A stretch of DNA of 64,000 bases, from positions 215,623 to 279,622 of the forward strand of contig NZ_BAABJQ010000009.1 of NCBI RefSeq assembly GCF_039543385.1. Reading direction: 5' to 3'. The translations under genes and the position numbers were made by a program. The notes below the pieces were generated by a model that worked only from the letters and a program-made list of their open reading frames with translations, was not told where the DNA came from and did no database searches. The stretch is from Rugosimonospora acidiphila (GTDB lineage Bacteria > Actinomycetota > Actinomycetes > Mycobacteriales > Micromonosporaceae). Shown piece by piece: positions 39,744 through 47,702 of the stretch (its first letter is position 1; every line of letters begins with the position of its first letter).

Positions 39744-41175
39744 GGCGATGCTCGGCCGGCGAACCGACCAACAGCAGCCACGGGAGCACGCCTCGCCGGG
39801 ACGGGCCTGGCTCGAGCTGGGTGTCGTCGGCCTCGGCGCGCTGATGGTGTCCCTGTCGCAGTCCCTGCTCGTGCCGGTGCTGCCGATCCTGCCGCAGCGG
39901 CTGAACACCTCCTCCGGCAACGTGGAGTGGCTGCTGACCTCCACCCTGCTCGTCGGCGCGGTCGCGGTGCCGGTGTTCGGCCGGCTGGGCGACATGTTCG
40001 GCAAGCGGCTGATGCTGATGGTGGCGCTGACCGCGCTGGCCGCCGGCTCGCTGCTGGACGCCGTCACCAGCAACGTGCCGCTGCTGATCGCCGGCCGGGC
40101 CGTGCAGGGCGCCTCGCTGGCCGCGATCCCGCTGGGCATCAGCCTGCTCAGCTCGGTGCTGCCACCGCAGCGGGTACGCGGCGCCATCGCCCTGGTCAGC
40201 GCGATGCTCGGGGTCGGTGGCGCGCTGGGGCTGCCGCTGGCCGGGCTGGTCGGTGAGCACGCCGACTTTCACGTGCTGTTCTGGATCACCGCGGTGGCCG
40301 GTGCGGCGTCCCTGGCGGCCACTCCCCTGGCGGTACGGGAGGCACCGAGCCGCTCGGGTGGCCGCGTCGACATCCCGGGCGCCGTGCTGCTGTCGACCGG
40401 CCTGGTGGCGCTGCTGCTGCCGCTGGCGCAGGGTGAGAGCTGGGGCTGGGGATCGCTGCGCACCGTGGGGCTGCTCGTGCTCGCCCTGGTACTGCTGGTG
40501 GTGTTCGTCGTCGTCGAGCGCCGGGTCGTCGCTGCCCTGGTCGACATCTCGGCGATGTCCCGCCGGCCCATCATGCTGACCAACCTGGCCTCGCTGCTGT
40601 TCGGCTTCGCCCTGTTCGCCAGCCTGATCGGCACCTCGTCCTTTGTGGAGGCACCACGCGCCGCCGGCTACGGGTTCGGTTCGTCCATTGTGGTCGGTGG
40701 CCTGTGCCTGCTGCCGAGCGGTCTGCTGATGCTGGCGTTGGCCCCGGTCGCGGCCCGGCTGATCGGGCTGTGGGGGGCACACCGCACGCTGGCCCTCGGC
40801 GCCCTCATCGTGGCGGCGGGCTGGCTGATGCGCGTCGTCGCGACCGGCTCGGTGTGGGAGGTGGTGATCGGCAGCACGATCATCGGTGGTGGCACCGGGA
40901 TCGGGTACGCGGCGATGCCGACGCTCATCAACCGCAACACGCCGGTCTCCGAGATCGCCGCCGCCAATGGCCTCAACTCGCTGTCCCGCAGCCTGGGCAG
41001 CTCGCTGGCCAGCGCGGTGGGCGGGAGCATCCTCGCGGCGAGCACCGTCACGCTCGGCGGCTTCGCGCTACCGTCGCTAGCGGCGTACCGGGTGCTGTTC
41101 GCCGTGTGCGGCGCGGCGGGCGTGGCGGCGGCCGTGGCGGCACTGTTCATCCCGCCGGGAGAGCCGGACAGGTAG
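39736..41175 (+). CDS. MFS transporter, EmrB/QacA (DHA2) type
   Basis: A 479-residue exporter with about 14 transmembrane segments. Signature parts: LVPVLPILPQRLNTSSGNVE (helix 1 region), GRLGDMFGKRLMLMVALTAL (loop 2-3) and LLIAGRAVQGASLAAIPLGI (helix 4 with Arg). The GTG start has GGAGG six bases upstream inside the MarR gene; the longer in-frame start would overlap that gene more. Probably a proton-driven drug or metabolite efflux pump under MarR control. Confidence 0.92.
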   Translation: MTEAMLGRRTDQQQPREHASPGRAWLELGVVGLGALMVSLSQSLLVPVLPILPQRLNTSSGNVEWLLTSTLLVGAVAVPVFGRLGDMFGKRLMLMVALTALAAGSLLDAVTSNVPLLIAGRAVQGASLAAIPLGISLLSSVLPPQRVRGAIALVSAMLGVGGALGLPLAGLVGEHADFHVLFWITAVAGAASLAATPLAVREAPSRSGGRVDIPGAVLLSTGLVALLLPLAQGESWGWGSLRTVGLLVLALVLLVVFVVVERRVVAALVDISAMSRRPIMLTNLASLLFGFALFASLIGTSSFVEAPRAAGYGFGSSIVVGGLCLLPSGLLMLALAPVAARLIGLWGAHRTLALGALIVAAGWLMRVVATGSVWEVVIGSTIIGGGTGIGYAAMPTLINRNTPVSEIAAANGLNSLSRSLGSSLASAVGGSILAASTVTLGGFALPSLAAYRVLFAVCGAAGVAAAVAALFIPPGEPDR

Positions 41176-41202
41176 GACACTCGGACAGGTAGGACACCCG
41201 GA

Positions 41203-41218
41203 CGGGCCGGCCGGCCCG
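41203..41218 (+). terminator. Palindromic hairpin after MarR-exporter operon
   Basis: CGGGCCGGCCGGCCCG is a perfect 16-bp palindrome following a two-copy 17-bp repeat (CGGACAGGTAGGACAC-type, 41164-41198). It could end transcription; weakly supported. Confidence 0.4.
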
Positions 41219-41366
41219 GAAACCACCGGAATCCGAGCGTCGCGACGGGCGCGCCCGGGAGCCCCGGAACACCGGCCCGCCGCCGACGCGAGCTCTTCCG
41301 TCAACGCACACTCCCAGCACGCGCGGGTCGCCGGTCCAACGATCGGGCGGCCCGCGCGTGGCTTCT

Positions 41367-41389
41367 GTTACCGGAAAACTTCCGGCAAC
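41367..41389. promoter_or_regulatory. Long inverted repeat upstream of CBM2 remnant
   Basis: Arms GTTACCGGAA and TTCCGGCAAC around AAC (one mismatch) in an AT-richer region continuing CATTGATATTCGCAA. This resembles the palindromes found before cellulase and xylanase genes in actinobacteria. It sits about 140 bp before the decayed CBM2 reading frame. The rest of 41219-41510 holds nothing else I can name. Confidence 0.55.
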
Positions 41390-41510
41390 ATTGATATTCG
41401 CAACTGTCACGCGAGCCACCGGTGGGCGCGACCCCCACCGACCGATCGACCCGCTCGCCACGGGCACGCTCCTGTCATCCGCAGTTCCGGCTGCGAGAGA
41501 GGTCGCCAGA

Positions 41511-41742
41511 TGAAGACTGTTGGGCGGATCAACGGTTGGACCATCCGTTGGACCTTCCCAATGGGCAGACCATGACTCAGCTCTGGAGCGGCAGCTACAC
41601 CGCCAGCGGCTCCGGCGTCACGGTACGCAACCTGTCCTACAACGCCGCGGTGCCGGCCAACGGCACCACCACGTTCGGCTTCCTCGGCAGCTGCAACGGC
41701 ACCAACTCGGCGCCCGCCTCGCTGTCCTGTACCAGTCCCTGA
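41511..41742 (+). pseudogene. Frameshifted CBM2 (cellulose-binding module) remnant
   Basis: One frame gives INGWTIRWTFP, then after a single-base deletion near 41560 another frame continues NGQTMTQLWSGSYTASGSGV and TVRNLSYNAAVPANGTTTFG, FLGSCNGTNSAPASLSC, stop. Joined, this is the C-terminal two thirds of a family 2 carbohydrate-binding module with its conserved Trp, Asn and Gly positions. No catalytic domain is left, so this is the end of a deleted secreted cellulase, xylanase or similar gene. Confidence 0.82.
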
Positions 41743-41757
41743 GCCGGGACGCGCAAT

Positions 41758-41791
41758 GCGCCCGGGTGGGGTGACTCCCCCACCCGGGCGC
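41758..41791 (+). terminator. Hairpin terminator of the lost CBM2 gene
   Basis: Perfect 14-bp stem (GCGCCCGGGTGGGG and complement) with loop TGACTC, 15 bp after the CBM2 stop codon. Confidence 0.85.
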
Positions 41792-41855
41792 ACGCCGCCG
41801 TCCGGTCCCGCCCCGGCTGGCGCTCTACTCCGCCGATCCGGTCCCACCACGGCCC

Positions 41856-41889
41856 CGGGCCGGCGCTCCGCCCCCGGCGCGCCGGCCCG
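41856..41889 (-). terminator. Hairpin terminator of the X-Pro peptidase gene
   Basis: Arms CGGGCCGGCGC and GCGCCGGCCCG with a 12-nt loop, 25 bp downstream of the peptidase stop on the minus strand. Confidence 0.65.
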
Positions 41890-41914
41890 ACGCGGCGCAC
41901 CGCCGGCGGACGGG

Positions 41915-44440
41915 TTACTTCAGTGCCTCGGCGGACGCGGTCAGCAATTGTGCTTCCTGCGCGGTCAGCGCCGCGCCGGATTGGGCGCCGACCTGGCGCT
42001 CGAACGCGGCCAGCAGGGTGTCACGGACGTGCCCGGTTGGCGCGTCGGACGCCTGACTCAGCAGGTTGTTCAGGTCGTGCGTCACGGCGGGATCCGAACT
42101 GGCGGCGACCACCAGTGCCTCAGCCTTCGTGAAGCTGATGGTGATGTCGTGGCCCAGCCCGGCGCTGCCGCTCCCGCCGAAGGCTCCACCGCCCGCGTAG
42201 ACGGCCGTGATCGTGTGTGCTCCGGGGAGCAGATCGGAGGCCGTGTACTGCGCCCGCCCGTTGTTCAGCGGCACCGGCGCGCCGATCGGCTTGCCGTTGT
42301 CCTCGAACTGCACGGTGCCCGTCGGCGTACCCAGGCCGGCAAGGCCCGAGACCTCGTCGGACGGCAGCGCCGGCGCCATGTAGTCGGGCAGCCCGGCCGG
42401 GGTCATCGCGGCGTCGTTGGACGCGACCGTCGCGGTGAAGGTCGTCCCGTCGCCGTACCCGGTGGCGTTGGCGTCCTGGCTGACCGAGGTGGTGGTCGCC
42501 TCGGTGCCGCTCAGGCCGGCCGCGGCCGCCGCCTGCTGGCCCCCGACGATGGGCAGCACGATCTTGCTGCTCTTGAGCGAGAACGTGATGTCCGCGGGGT
42601 TCGGAGACGCGCTGCTGCCGTAGTCGCGGTAGCTGCCGACGATGACGACACCGATCTGGTGACCGGCCGGGAACGTGTAGTCCTGCGGCAGCAGCGGGAA
42701 GCTGAACGGGTAGGTCTGCCCGACCACCAGCGGCGTCGGCGTGGTCAGCGACGTGCGGTGCTGCCCGTCCAGGATTCCCTTGGACACCCGCCACGAGGTA
42801 CTGGTCGTGTCGAGCAGCTCGCCGACGTCCTTGAAGCAGGCGCTGTCGGTGGGGCTGCTCTCCCCCCAGCAGTCCGATGTGGACAGCGTGGTGACACCGT
42901 TGTTGTTGATGTTGTCAACGACCCTGGGGAACGCCGGTCCGTAGTCGACCAGGATCGCGCCCAGGTGCGTCTCCGGCGCGTCGACCGAGGCGGTCAGCTG
43001 CACCAGCGCGGTACCCGACAGCCGTAGCGGCGCGTTTAGCACCGGTGAGAGGAAGACTCTCCGGTTGGCCGTCACCGTCGTCGGGTTGGCCAGCATGGTC
43101 GTCTCGCGTTGCGAGGCGCTGTCGGCGAACGTGGTCGTCTGCTCGGCTCCGGCCGCCGGAGCGAGGCCCAGCGTGCCGGCGTTGGATCCGGGCTGCAGGA
43201 AGACCTGGGTGGGCGCCGAGGTCGGCACCGGCCAGCTCGCCGCCGTCTCCCACTGCCCCGGGTGGGTCTCGATGTTCACCTGGGGCTGGTCCATGATGCC
43301 GTTGGGTACGTTCCAGAGCCAGTAGTCGAACCAATGGTGCAGCTCGTTCACCCAGGCGGCGCGGTCGTCGTCGAACGGGTCCACGTGGCCGACCTGCATG
43401 AGCCACGCCTTGCGCGGAACGTTGAGCGCCGACAGCGCGTACCACCACTTGCTGAACTGGTCGGGCCGGACGTTCTCGTCCTCCATGCCGTGCGTCGCGA
43501 GCACGCTCGCGCGCACGTTGCCCGCGTCCTTGACGTAGTTGCGCTCGTCCCAGAAGGCGGAGGAGTTGCCGGTCGCGTCCTCGTCGTGGGCCGACAGGTC
43601 GTTGCGGGTCGCCAGGCAGTGCGCCTGCGACGTGCCCGGTGGCGGGGCGAGGTTGGTGGGGTTGGTGACCGTGTCCGACAGGCTGGCGACGTAGTGCCCG
43701 CTGCGCTGGATGACGCCGTTGCTGCGGGTGTAGTCGTAGTAGTCGTACGGGCCGGACTCGTCCACGATCGTGGTCAGGCCGGGTACGCCGGTCACCGCGG
43801 CCGCCGCGGACAGCGAGCTGTCGTAGGACTTGCCGATCATGCCGGTCTTACCGGAGAACCAGTCGGTCGCGCTGACCGCGGCACCGTCCTTGTCGTGCGC
43901 GACCCGCCGACCGTTCAACCAGTCGATCACCTCGACGGCCGCCATGTTGTCCGTGTCGCCCTGGACCGTCGGGCACCCGGTCGAGTGGCTGGTGCCGGTC
44001 ATGTCGACCAGCGCCACGGCGTAGCCGCGCGGCACGAAGTAGTTGTCCAGGAACAGCGGGTACTGGGCGAGCAGCCCATCGCCGTTGGCGTCGTCGACCT
44101 TGAGCTGCGACTCGTTGCCGCGGCCCAGGGTGGTGTAGTACGGGCTGGCATCCATGATGACCGGGACCTTGAGGCCCTGGTCACTGGCTGCCGGGCGCAT
44201 GATGTCGACCGCTATGCGGTCGTTCTGCCCGTCGTTGTCGCTGTCGAAGTCGGACTCGACCCAGACCCGCTGCCGGATGGCGTCGGTGTAGCCGAACGCC
44301 TCCTGCGTCTCACCGCCCTGCACCACGATGCCGGGCGGGGCGGCCGTTGCGGCCTCGGACGTGCCTGCGATGGCGACTGGCGCGATGAGAGCGCCTAAAG
44401 CACACATGATTGCCAGCCGGCGGCGGCGCGGAGGGGCCAT
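41915..44440 (-). CDS. Secreted X-Pro dipeptidyl-peptidase-like (S15/CocE) protein with Ig-like domain
   Basis: An 841-residue secreted alpha/beta hydrolase of the S15/CocE family. Signal peptide: RRRRLAIMCALGALIAPVAI. A DSDNDGQNDRIAVDIMRP strand opens the catalytic domain; the nucleophile is Ser205 in GMIGKSYDSSLS, with MEDENVRPDQ and VGHVDPF carrying the likely acid and His. A jelly-roll domain (RLSGTALVQLTASVDAPETH) follows, then an Ig-like module (GTPTGTVQFEDNGKPIGAPV) at about residues 690-765. It may cleave X-Pro dipeptides from extracellular peptides; acyl esterase activity is an alternative. AGGA precedes the ATG. Confidence 0.9.
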   Translation of the reverse strand: MAPPRRRRLAIMCALGALIAPVAIAGTSEAATAAPPGIVVQGGETQEAFGYTDAIRQRVWVESDFDSDNDGQNDRIAVDIMRPAASDQGLKVPVIMDASPYYTTLGRGNESQLKVDDANGDGLLAQYPLFLDNYFVPRGYAVALVDMTGTSHSTGCPTVQGDTDNMAAVEVIDWLNGRRVAHDKDGAAVSATDWFSGKTGMIGKSYDSSLSAAAAVTGVPGLTTIVDESGPYDYYDYTRSNGVIQRSGHYVASLSDTVTNPTNLAPPPGTSQAHCLATRNDLSAHDEDATGNSSAFWDERNYVKDAGNVRASVLATHGMEDENVRPDQFSKWWYALSALNVPRKAWLMQVGHVDPFDDDRAAWVNELHHWFDYWLWNVPNGIMDQPQVNIETHPGQWETAASWPVPTSAPTQVFLQPGSNAGTLGLAPAAGAEQTTTFADSASQRETTMLANPTTVTANRRVFLSPVLNAPLRLSGTALVQLTASVDAPETHLGAILVDYGPAFPRVVDNINNNGVTTLSTSDCWGESSPTDSACFKDVGELLDTTSTSWRVSKGILDGQHRTSLTTPTPLVVGQTYPFSFPLLPQDYTFPAGHQIGVVIVGSYRDYGSSASPNPADITFSLKSSKIVLPIVGGQQAAAAAGLSGTEATTTSVSQDANATGYGDGTTFTATVASNDAAMTPAGLPDYMAPALPSDEVSGLAGLGTPTGTVQFEDNGKPIGAPVPLNNGRAQYTASDLLPGAHTITAVYAGGGAFGGSGSAGLGHDITISFTKAEALVVAASSDPAVTHDLNNLLSQASDAPTGHVRDTLLAAFERQVGAQSGAALTAQEAQLLTASAEALK

Positions 44441-44679
44441 GCGATCCTGTCCTTCCCTGGGGGGCAGCGCATCGAGCAGCGTAGGAGCCGATCACCGGTC
44501 CGTCATCGAACAGCTGTCGGGAAACCGGGCCGCGCGCTCGCACAGGAAGCGGGAAAGATCAACTACTGCCCATGGGCCCCGCCCGCTCCGTCATCGGACT
44601 CGCCGGCAGGTGACCGTGTGCGACCATCTATGGAAAATGGGCAGATCGAGCCTTCTCGGCCAATCGGAGAGCGCGGGTG

Positions 44680-45324
44680 ATGAGGGTCGACCACGACGCC
44701 GCACCGTCCGGGTTTGACGCCATCCTCTGTGAAGACGGCGACGGTGACGGGCCCTCGCGCGGACCGCGGCGGGCGCCGCGGGCCGGAGTACTGCTCGCGG
44801 TGTGCCTCCTGGTGGTGGGCGGGCTCACCACAGCGACCGTCGTGGTGGTCGGCAATTTCCTCAACCGCGCACAGTGGACCAATCAGCCCCCGCCCGCGCC
44901 GCACGGAGCGATCCCCGGAGTGCCCCTGAGCTCCGCGCTGAAGGACCTGCAACGGATCACCGGTGCGCGGCTGACCGCGGCCGCCGCCATCCACGCCGGG
45001 CACAACCGCCGCACCGTCACCGCGGCGGGCCACCAGTTGACGGTCGACGTGGTTCCGCTCAGCGCGCACAGCAGGTACCTGAGCAGCGCCTCCTGCGAAT
45101 ACCACACGGACGGACCGCAGTCCGTGGACGCCGCGATGGTCGCCCTCATCCAGTCATGCATGTTCGCGCTCGTACCGGACATACTGGTCACCTCGATCGT
45201 GCGACCGGATCTGATCTCCATGGCCTCCAGGGGCTACCCGGATCCGTGGGAGGTCGGCTTCCACGAGACCCTGACGTTCACCGATGACGCCTCGACCTAC
45301 GGCGTGGTCGCGACCGGCCGCTAG
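44680..45324 (+). CDS. Hypothetical membrane-anchored protein
   Basis: A 214-residue protein with a charged cytoplasmic N-terminus, one membrane anchor (AGVLLAVCLLVVGGLTTATV at about residues 35-60) and an extracytoplasmic domain of about 150 residues with two Cys that could pair. The ATG follows GGAGAG; a GTG three bases upstream is possible. No family recognised. It diverges from the X-Pro peptidase gene and has no other linked partner. Confidence 0.72.
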   Translation: MRVDHDAAPSGFDAILCEDGDGDGPSRGPRRAPRAGVLLAVCLLVVGGLTTATVVVVGNFLNRAQWTNQPPPAPHGAIPGVPLSSALKDLQRITGARLTAAAAIHAGHNRRTVTAAGHQLTVDVVPLSAHSRYLSSASCEYHTDGPQSVDAAMVALIQSCMFALVPDILVTSIVRPDLISMASRGYPDPWEVGFHETLTFTDDASTYGVVATGR

Positions 45325-45505
45325 CCGCCGAGCCGCTGCGCGACAGCGCCACCCCGCGCGGCGCCACCCCCGCAGAGCGCCACCCGGCCCGGCGTCGACC
45401 GGGATTGCCCTGTTCACGGCCGTTCCCAGCGATGCTTGCCGAAAAGTACGGACCGCCGGAAAGTGAGCTAGATCGTAGCTTCATCACGATCGGACGAGTT
45501 ACTGT

Positions 45506-45515
45506 GACCTAGGTC
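45506..45515. promoter_or_regulatory. Palindrome GACCTAGGTC upstream of PadR gene
   Basis: A perfect 10-bp palindrome 15 bp upstream of the putative -10, where a repressor would block RNA polymerase. The CTAACTCATGCTAAG stretch next to it may extend the site. Confidence 0.45.
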
Positions 45516-45529
45516 CGCCTAACTCATGC

Positions 45530-45535
45530 TAAGCT
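45530..45535 (+). promoter_or_regulatory. -10 hexamer TAAGCT for leaderless PadR gene
   Basis: TAAGCT is 8 nt before the ATG; no ribosome site is present. Confidence 0.55.
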
Positions 45536-45543
45536 GACTATCG

Positions 45544-46212
45544 ATGTGGATCGATATATTGCTGCTGTCGAAGCTCGCCGGCGGACCGCTGCACGGCTAC
45601 GAGTTGCGCAAGGCCATCGAGGCGTCGACGGGGCGCACCCTGTCGAACAACTCGCTCTACCCCACGCTGCGCCACTTCGTCGACGCGGGCGCGGTGACGC
45701 GCAGCGCGGAGCAGCAGGAGGCCAAGCCGCCCCGCCACGTCTACGCGATCACCGACGTTGGCCGGGAGTTGCTGCACGACATGCTCGTGGACTTCCCCGA
45801 CGACCTGGCGCCGCACGAGCCCGAATTCCTGGCCAGGCTCGGCAATCTGGGCTGGTTGGACCGGGCCGAGCAGTTACGGATCCTCGACACCCGCGACCGT
45901 GCCCTGGCCCAGAAGCGCGAGCGGCTGGCCGCGCGGGCCTCGACCCAGCCGGACCCGTGGAGCCGAGCGGCGCTCGACCACTTGTGCCGGGGACTCGACG
46001 CCGAACGCCGGCGGCTGGCCGAACTCCGCGACGACCTTCCCACACCGGAGGCGCTCGACGCCGCTCGCCCGCGCCTCCCTCGAATTGATCAGGAACGCCG
46101 GCCCGACCCACACCTCGGCCCGGCTGCGCTTGAGAACCAGGAATCCGGCAACCACGACGAGGAGGAGCCCCATGACCGCCACCGTCCCGGCCACGCCACG
46201 ACTTCCGTTTGA
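45544..46212 (+). CDS. PadR-family transcriptional regulator
   Basis: A 222-residue regulator. The PadR winged helix is MWIDILLLSKLAGGPLHGYE then LRKAIEASTGRTLSNNSLYP TLRH, followed by the wing KPPRHVYAITDVGRELL and a C-terminal helical dimerisation region (about residues 90-165). The last 40 residues are His/Asp/Glu-rich and overlap the start of the P450 gene by 41 bp, so they may be translational coupling tail rather than a domain. Heads a PadR-P450-ferredoxin operon and probably controls it. Confidence 0.92.
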   Translation: MWIDILLLSKLAGGPLHGYELRKAIEASTGRTLSNNSLYPTLRHFVDAGAVTRSAEQQEAKPPRHVYAITDVGRELLHDMLVDFPDDLAPHEPEFLARLGNLGWLDRAEQLRILDTRDRALAQKRERLAARASTQPDPWSRAALDHLCRGLDAERRRLAELRDDLPTPEALDAARPRLPRIDQERRPDPHLGPAALENQESGNHDEEEPHDRHRPGHATTSV

Positions 46213-47389
46213 CCGGCCCAACGCGCTCGATATCGCGCCGCTGTACAGCGTGCTGCGTCGAGAGGAGCCGCTGACCAGAGTGACCACCCCGGCCGGCGAT
46301 CCGGCCTGGCTGGTGACCGCCTACGCGCAGGCGCGACAGATCTTCGCCGACTCCCGGTTCGGCCGCTCGCACCCCGCCCCGGAACAGGCCTCCCGGGTCT
46401 CCGACGCGGCCGTACTGGGCGGCCCGTCCGGCGAGTACGAGACCGAGGAGCGCGAGCACGGCCGGATGCGCAAAATGCTGGTACCGGCGTTCTCGGCGCC
46501 ACGGATGCGCCGGTTGAGCGACCGGATCCAGGAGCTCACCGACCGTTGCCTGGACGACATGCGGGCCGCTCGCGAGGCCGACCCCGAGGCTCCGGTGAAC
46601 CTGCACGACCTGCTGGCGTTCCCGCTGCCGGTGCTGGTGATCTGCGAACTGCTCGGCGTGCCGTACGCCGACCGGGACCACTTCCGGACGCTGTCCACGC
46701 GGATCGGCATCATCGACTCGGGCGGCGACGCGCAGGAGGCGATGGAGGAGTTCAAGGCCTACACCGCGCGGCTGGCCGCGGCCAAGCGGGAGCACCCGGA
46801 GGCCGACGTCATCTCCGACATGGTGGCCGTGCAGGCGCAGGACCCCACGTTCACCGACGACGACCTGTCCCGCCTGGCCGCGGGCCTGCTGTTCGCCGGC
46901 CACGAGACGACCTCCACCCGGATCGACTACGGCGTGCTGCTCCTGCTCGGCGACCCGAGCCGGCGGGACCGGTTCGTGGCCGACCCCGACGGTCAGGTGC
47001 AGGCGACCGTGGAGGAGATCCTGCGGATCTCCGCGCCCGGTGGGCTCGGCCTGCTGCGGTACGCACACGAGGACGTGGAGGTCGGCGGGGTCACCATCGC
47101 CCGCGGTGACGCGGTCATCATCTCCAGCAACGCGGCCAACCGCGACGGCACCGTGTTCGCCGATCCGGACGAGTTCGACCCCGACCGCAAGCCGAACACG
47201 CATCTCGCCTTCGGGCACGGCGCGCACGTCTGCATCGGCGCGAATCTGGCGCGCACCGAACTGCGGACCGTGTTCCCGGCGCTGTTCCGCCGGTTCCCGG
47301 GGCTGCGCCTGGCCGTCGACCCCGCCGAGATCGAGGTCAGGCACAACCGGCTCTCGGGCGCCTTGGACGAGGTTCCGGTGCTGTGGTGA
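46172..47389 (+). CDS. Cytochrome P450 (soluble, CYP105/107-like)
   Basis: A 405-residue soluble bacterial P450. I-helix LLFAGHETTSTRID carries the A-G-x-(E/D)-T-T oxygen-activation motif. The K-helix is EEILRIS, and the heme loop FGHGAHVCIGANLAR has Cys354 as ligand. GAGGAGGAG precedes the ATG, placing the start inside the PadR gene. A ferredoxin gene follows within 31 bp and should supply electrons. Substrate unknown; PadR control suggests response to a xenobiotic or self-made metabolite. Confidence 0.95.
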   Translation: MTATVPATPRLPFDRPNALDIAPLYSVLRREEPLTRVTTPAGDPAWLVTAYAQARQIFADSRFGRSHPAPEQASRVSDAAVLGGPSGEYETEEREHGRMRKMLVPAFSAPRMRRLSDRIQELTDRCLDDMRAAREADPEAPVNLHDLLAFPLPVLVICELLGVPYADRDHFRTLSTRIGIIDSGGDAQEAMEEFKAYTARLAAAKREHPEADVISDMVAVQAQDPTFTDDDLSRLAAGLLFAGHETTSTRIDYGVLLLLGDPSRRDRFVADPDGQVQATVEEILRISAPGGLGLLRYAHEDVEVGGVTIARGDAVIISSNAANRDGTVFADPDEFDPDRKPNTHLAFGHGAHVCIGANLARTELRTVFPALFRRFPGLRLAVDPAEIEVRHNRLSGALDEVPVLW

Positions 47390-47420
47390 GCCGCGGGACG
47401 ACCGGACGGAGGCGACGGCG

Positions 47421-47618
47421 ATGAGGGTCACCGCGGACACGGGCAAGTGCGTGGGCTCCGGGCAGTGCGTGCTGCTCGTGCTGGAGGTCTTCGACCAGCG
47501 CGAGGAGGACGGCCTGGTGGCGCTGGTCGACGAGCGGCCCCCGCCCGAGCGGCGGGAGGCCGTCCGTCAGGCGGCCCTGTCCTGCCCCGCGGGCGCGATC
47601 GAGGTGGCGGACGACTGA
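47421..47618 (+). CDS. [3Fe-4S] ferredoxin
   Basis: A 65-residue ferredoxin with Cys at CVGSGQC and SCPAG, the three-cysteine pattern of actinobacterial 3Fe-4S ferredoxins that serve P450s. Gene order (P450 then ferredoxin) supports that role; the reductase must be encoded elsewhere. GGAGG lies before the ATG. Confidence 0.93.
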   Translation: MRVTADTGKCVGSGQCVLLVLEVFDQREEDGLVALVDERPPPERREAVRQAALSCPAGAIEVADD

Positions 47619-47636
47619 TTCGTACTCTCAGCCGCG

Positions 47637-47670
47637 GATGGCCCCCGGCGTGCGCGCCGGGGGCCATCCC
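47637..47670. terminator. Bidirectional hairpin terminator
   Basis: Perfect 15-bp stem (GGATGGCCCCCGGCG and complement) with a TGCG loop, between the ferredoxin and the convergent large secreted protein gene. Confidence 0.88.
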
Positions 47671-47702
47671 GTGTTCACTTCATCGTGAGTCGCGGGTGTG
47701 GG

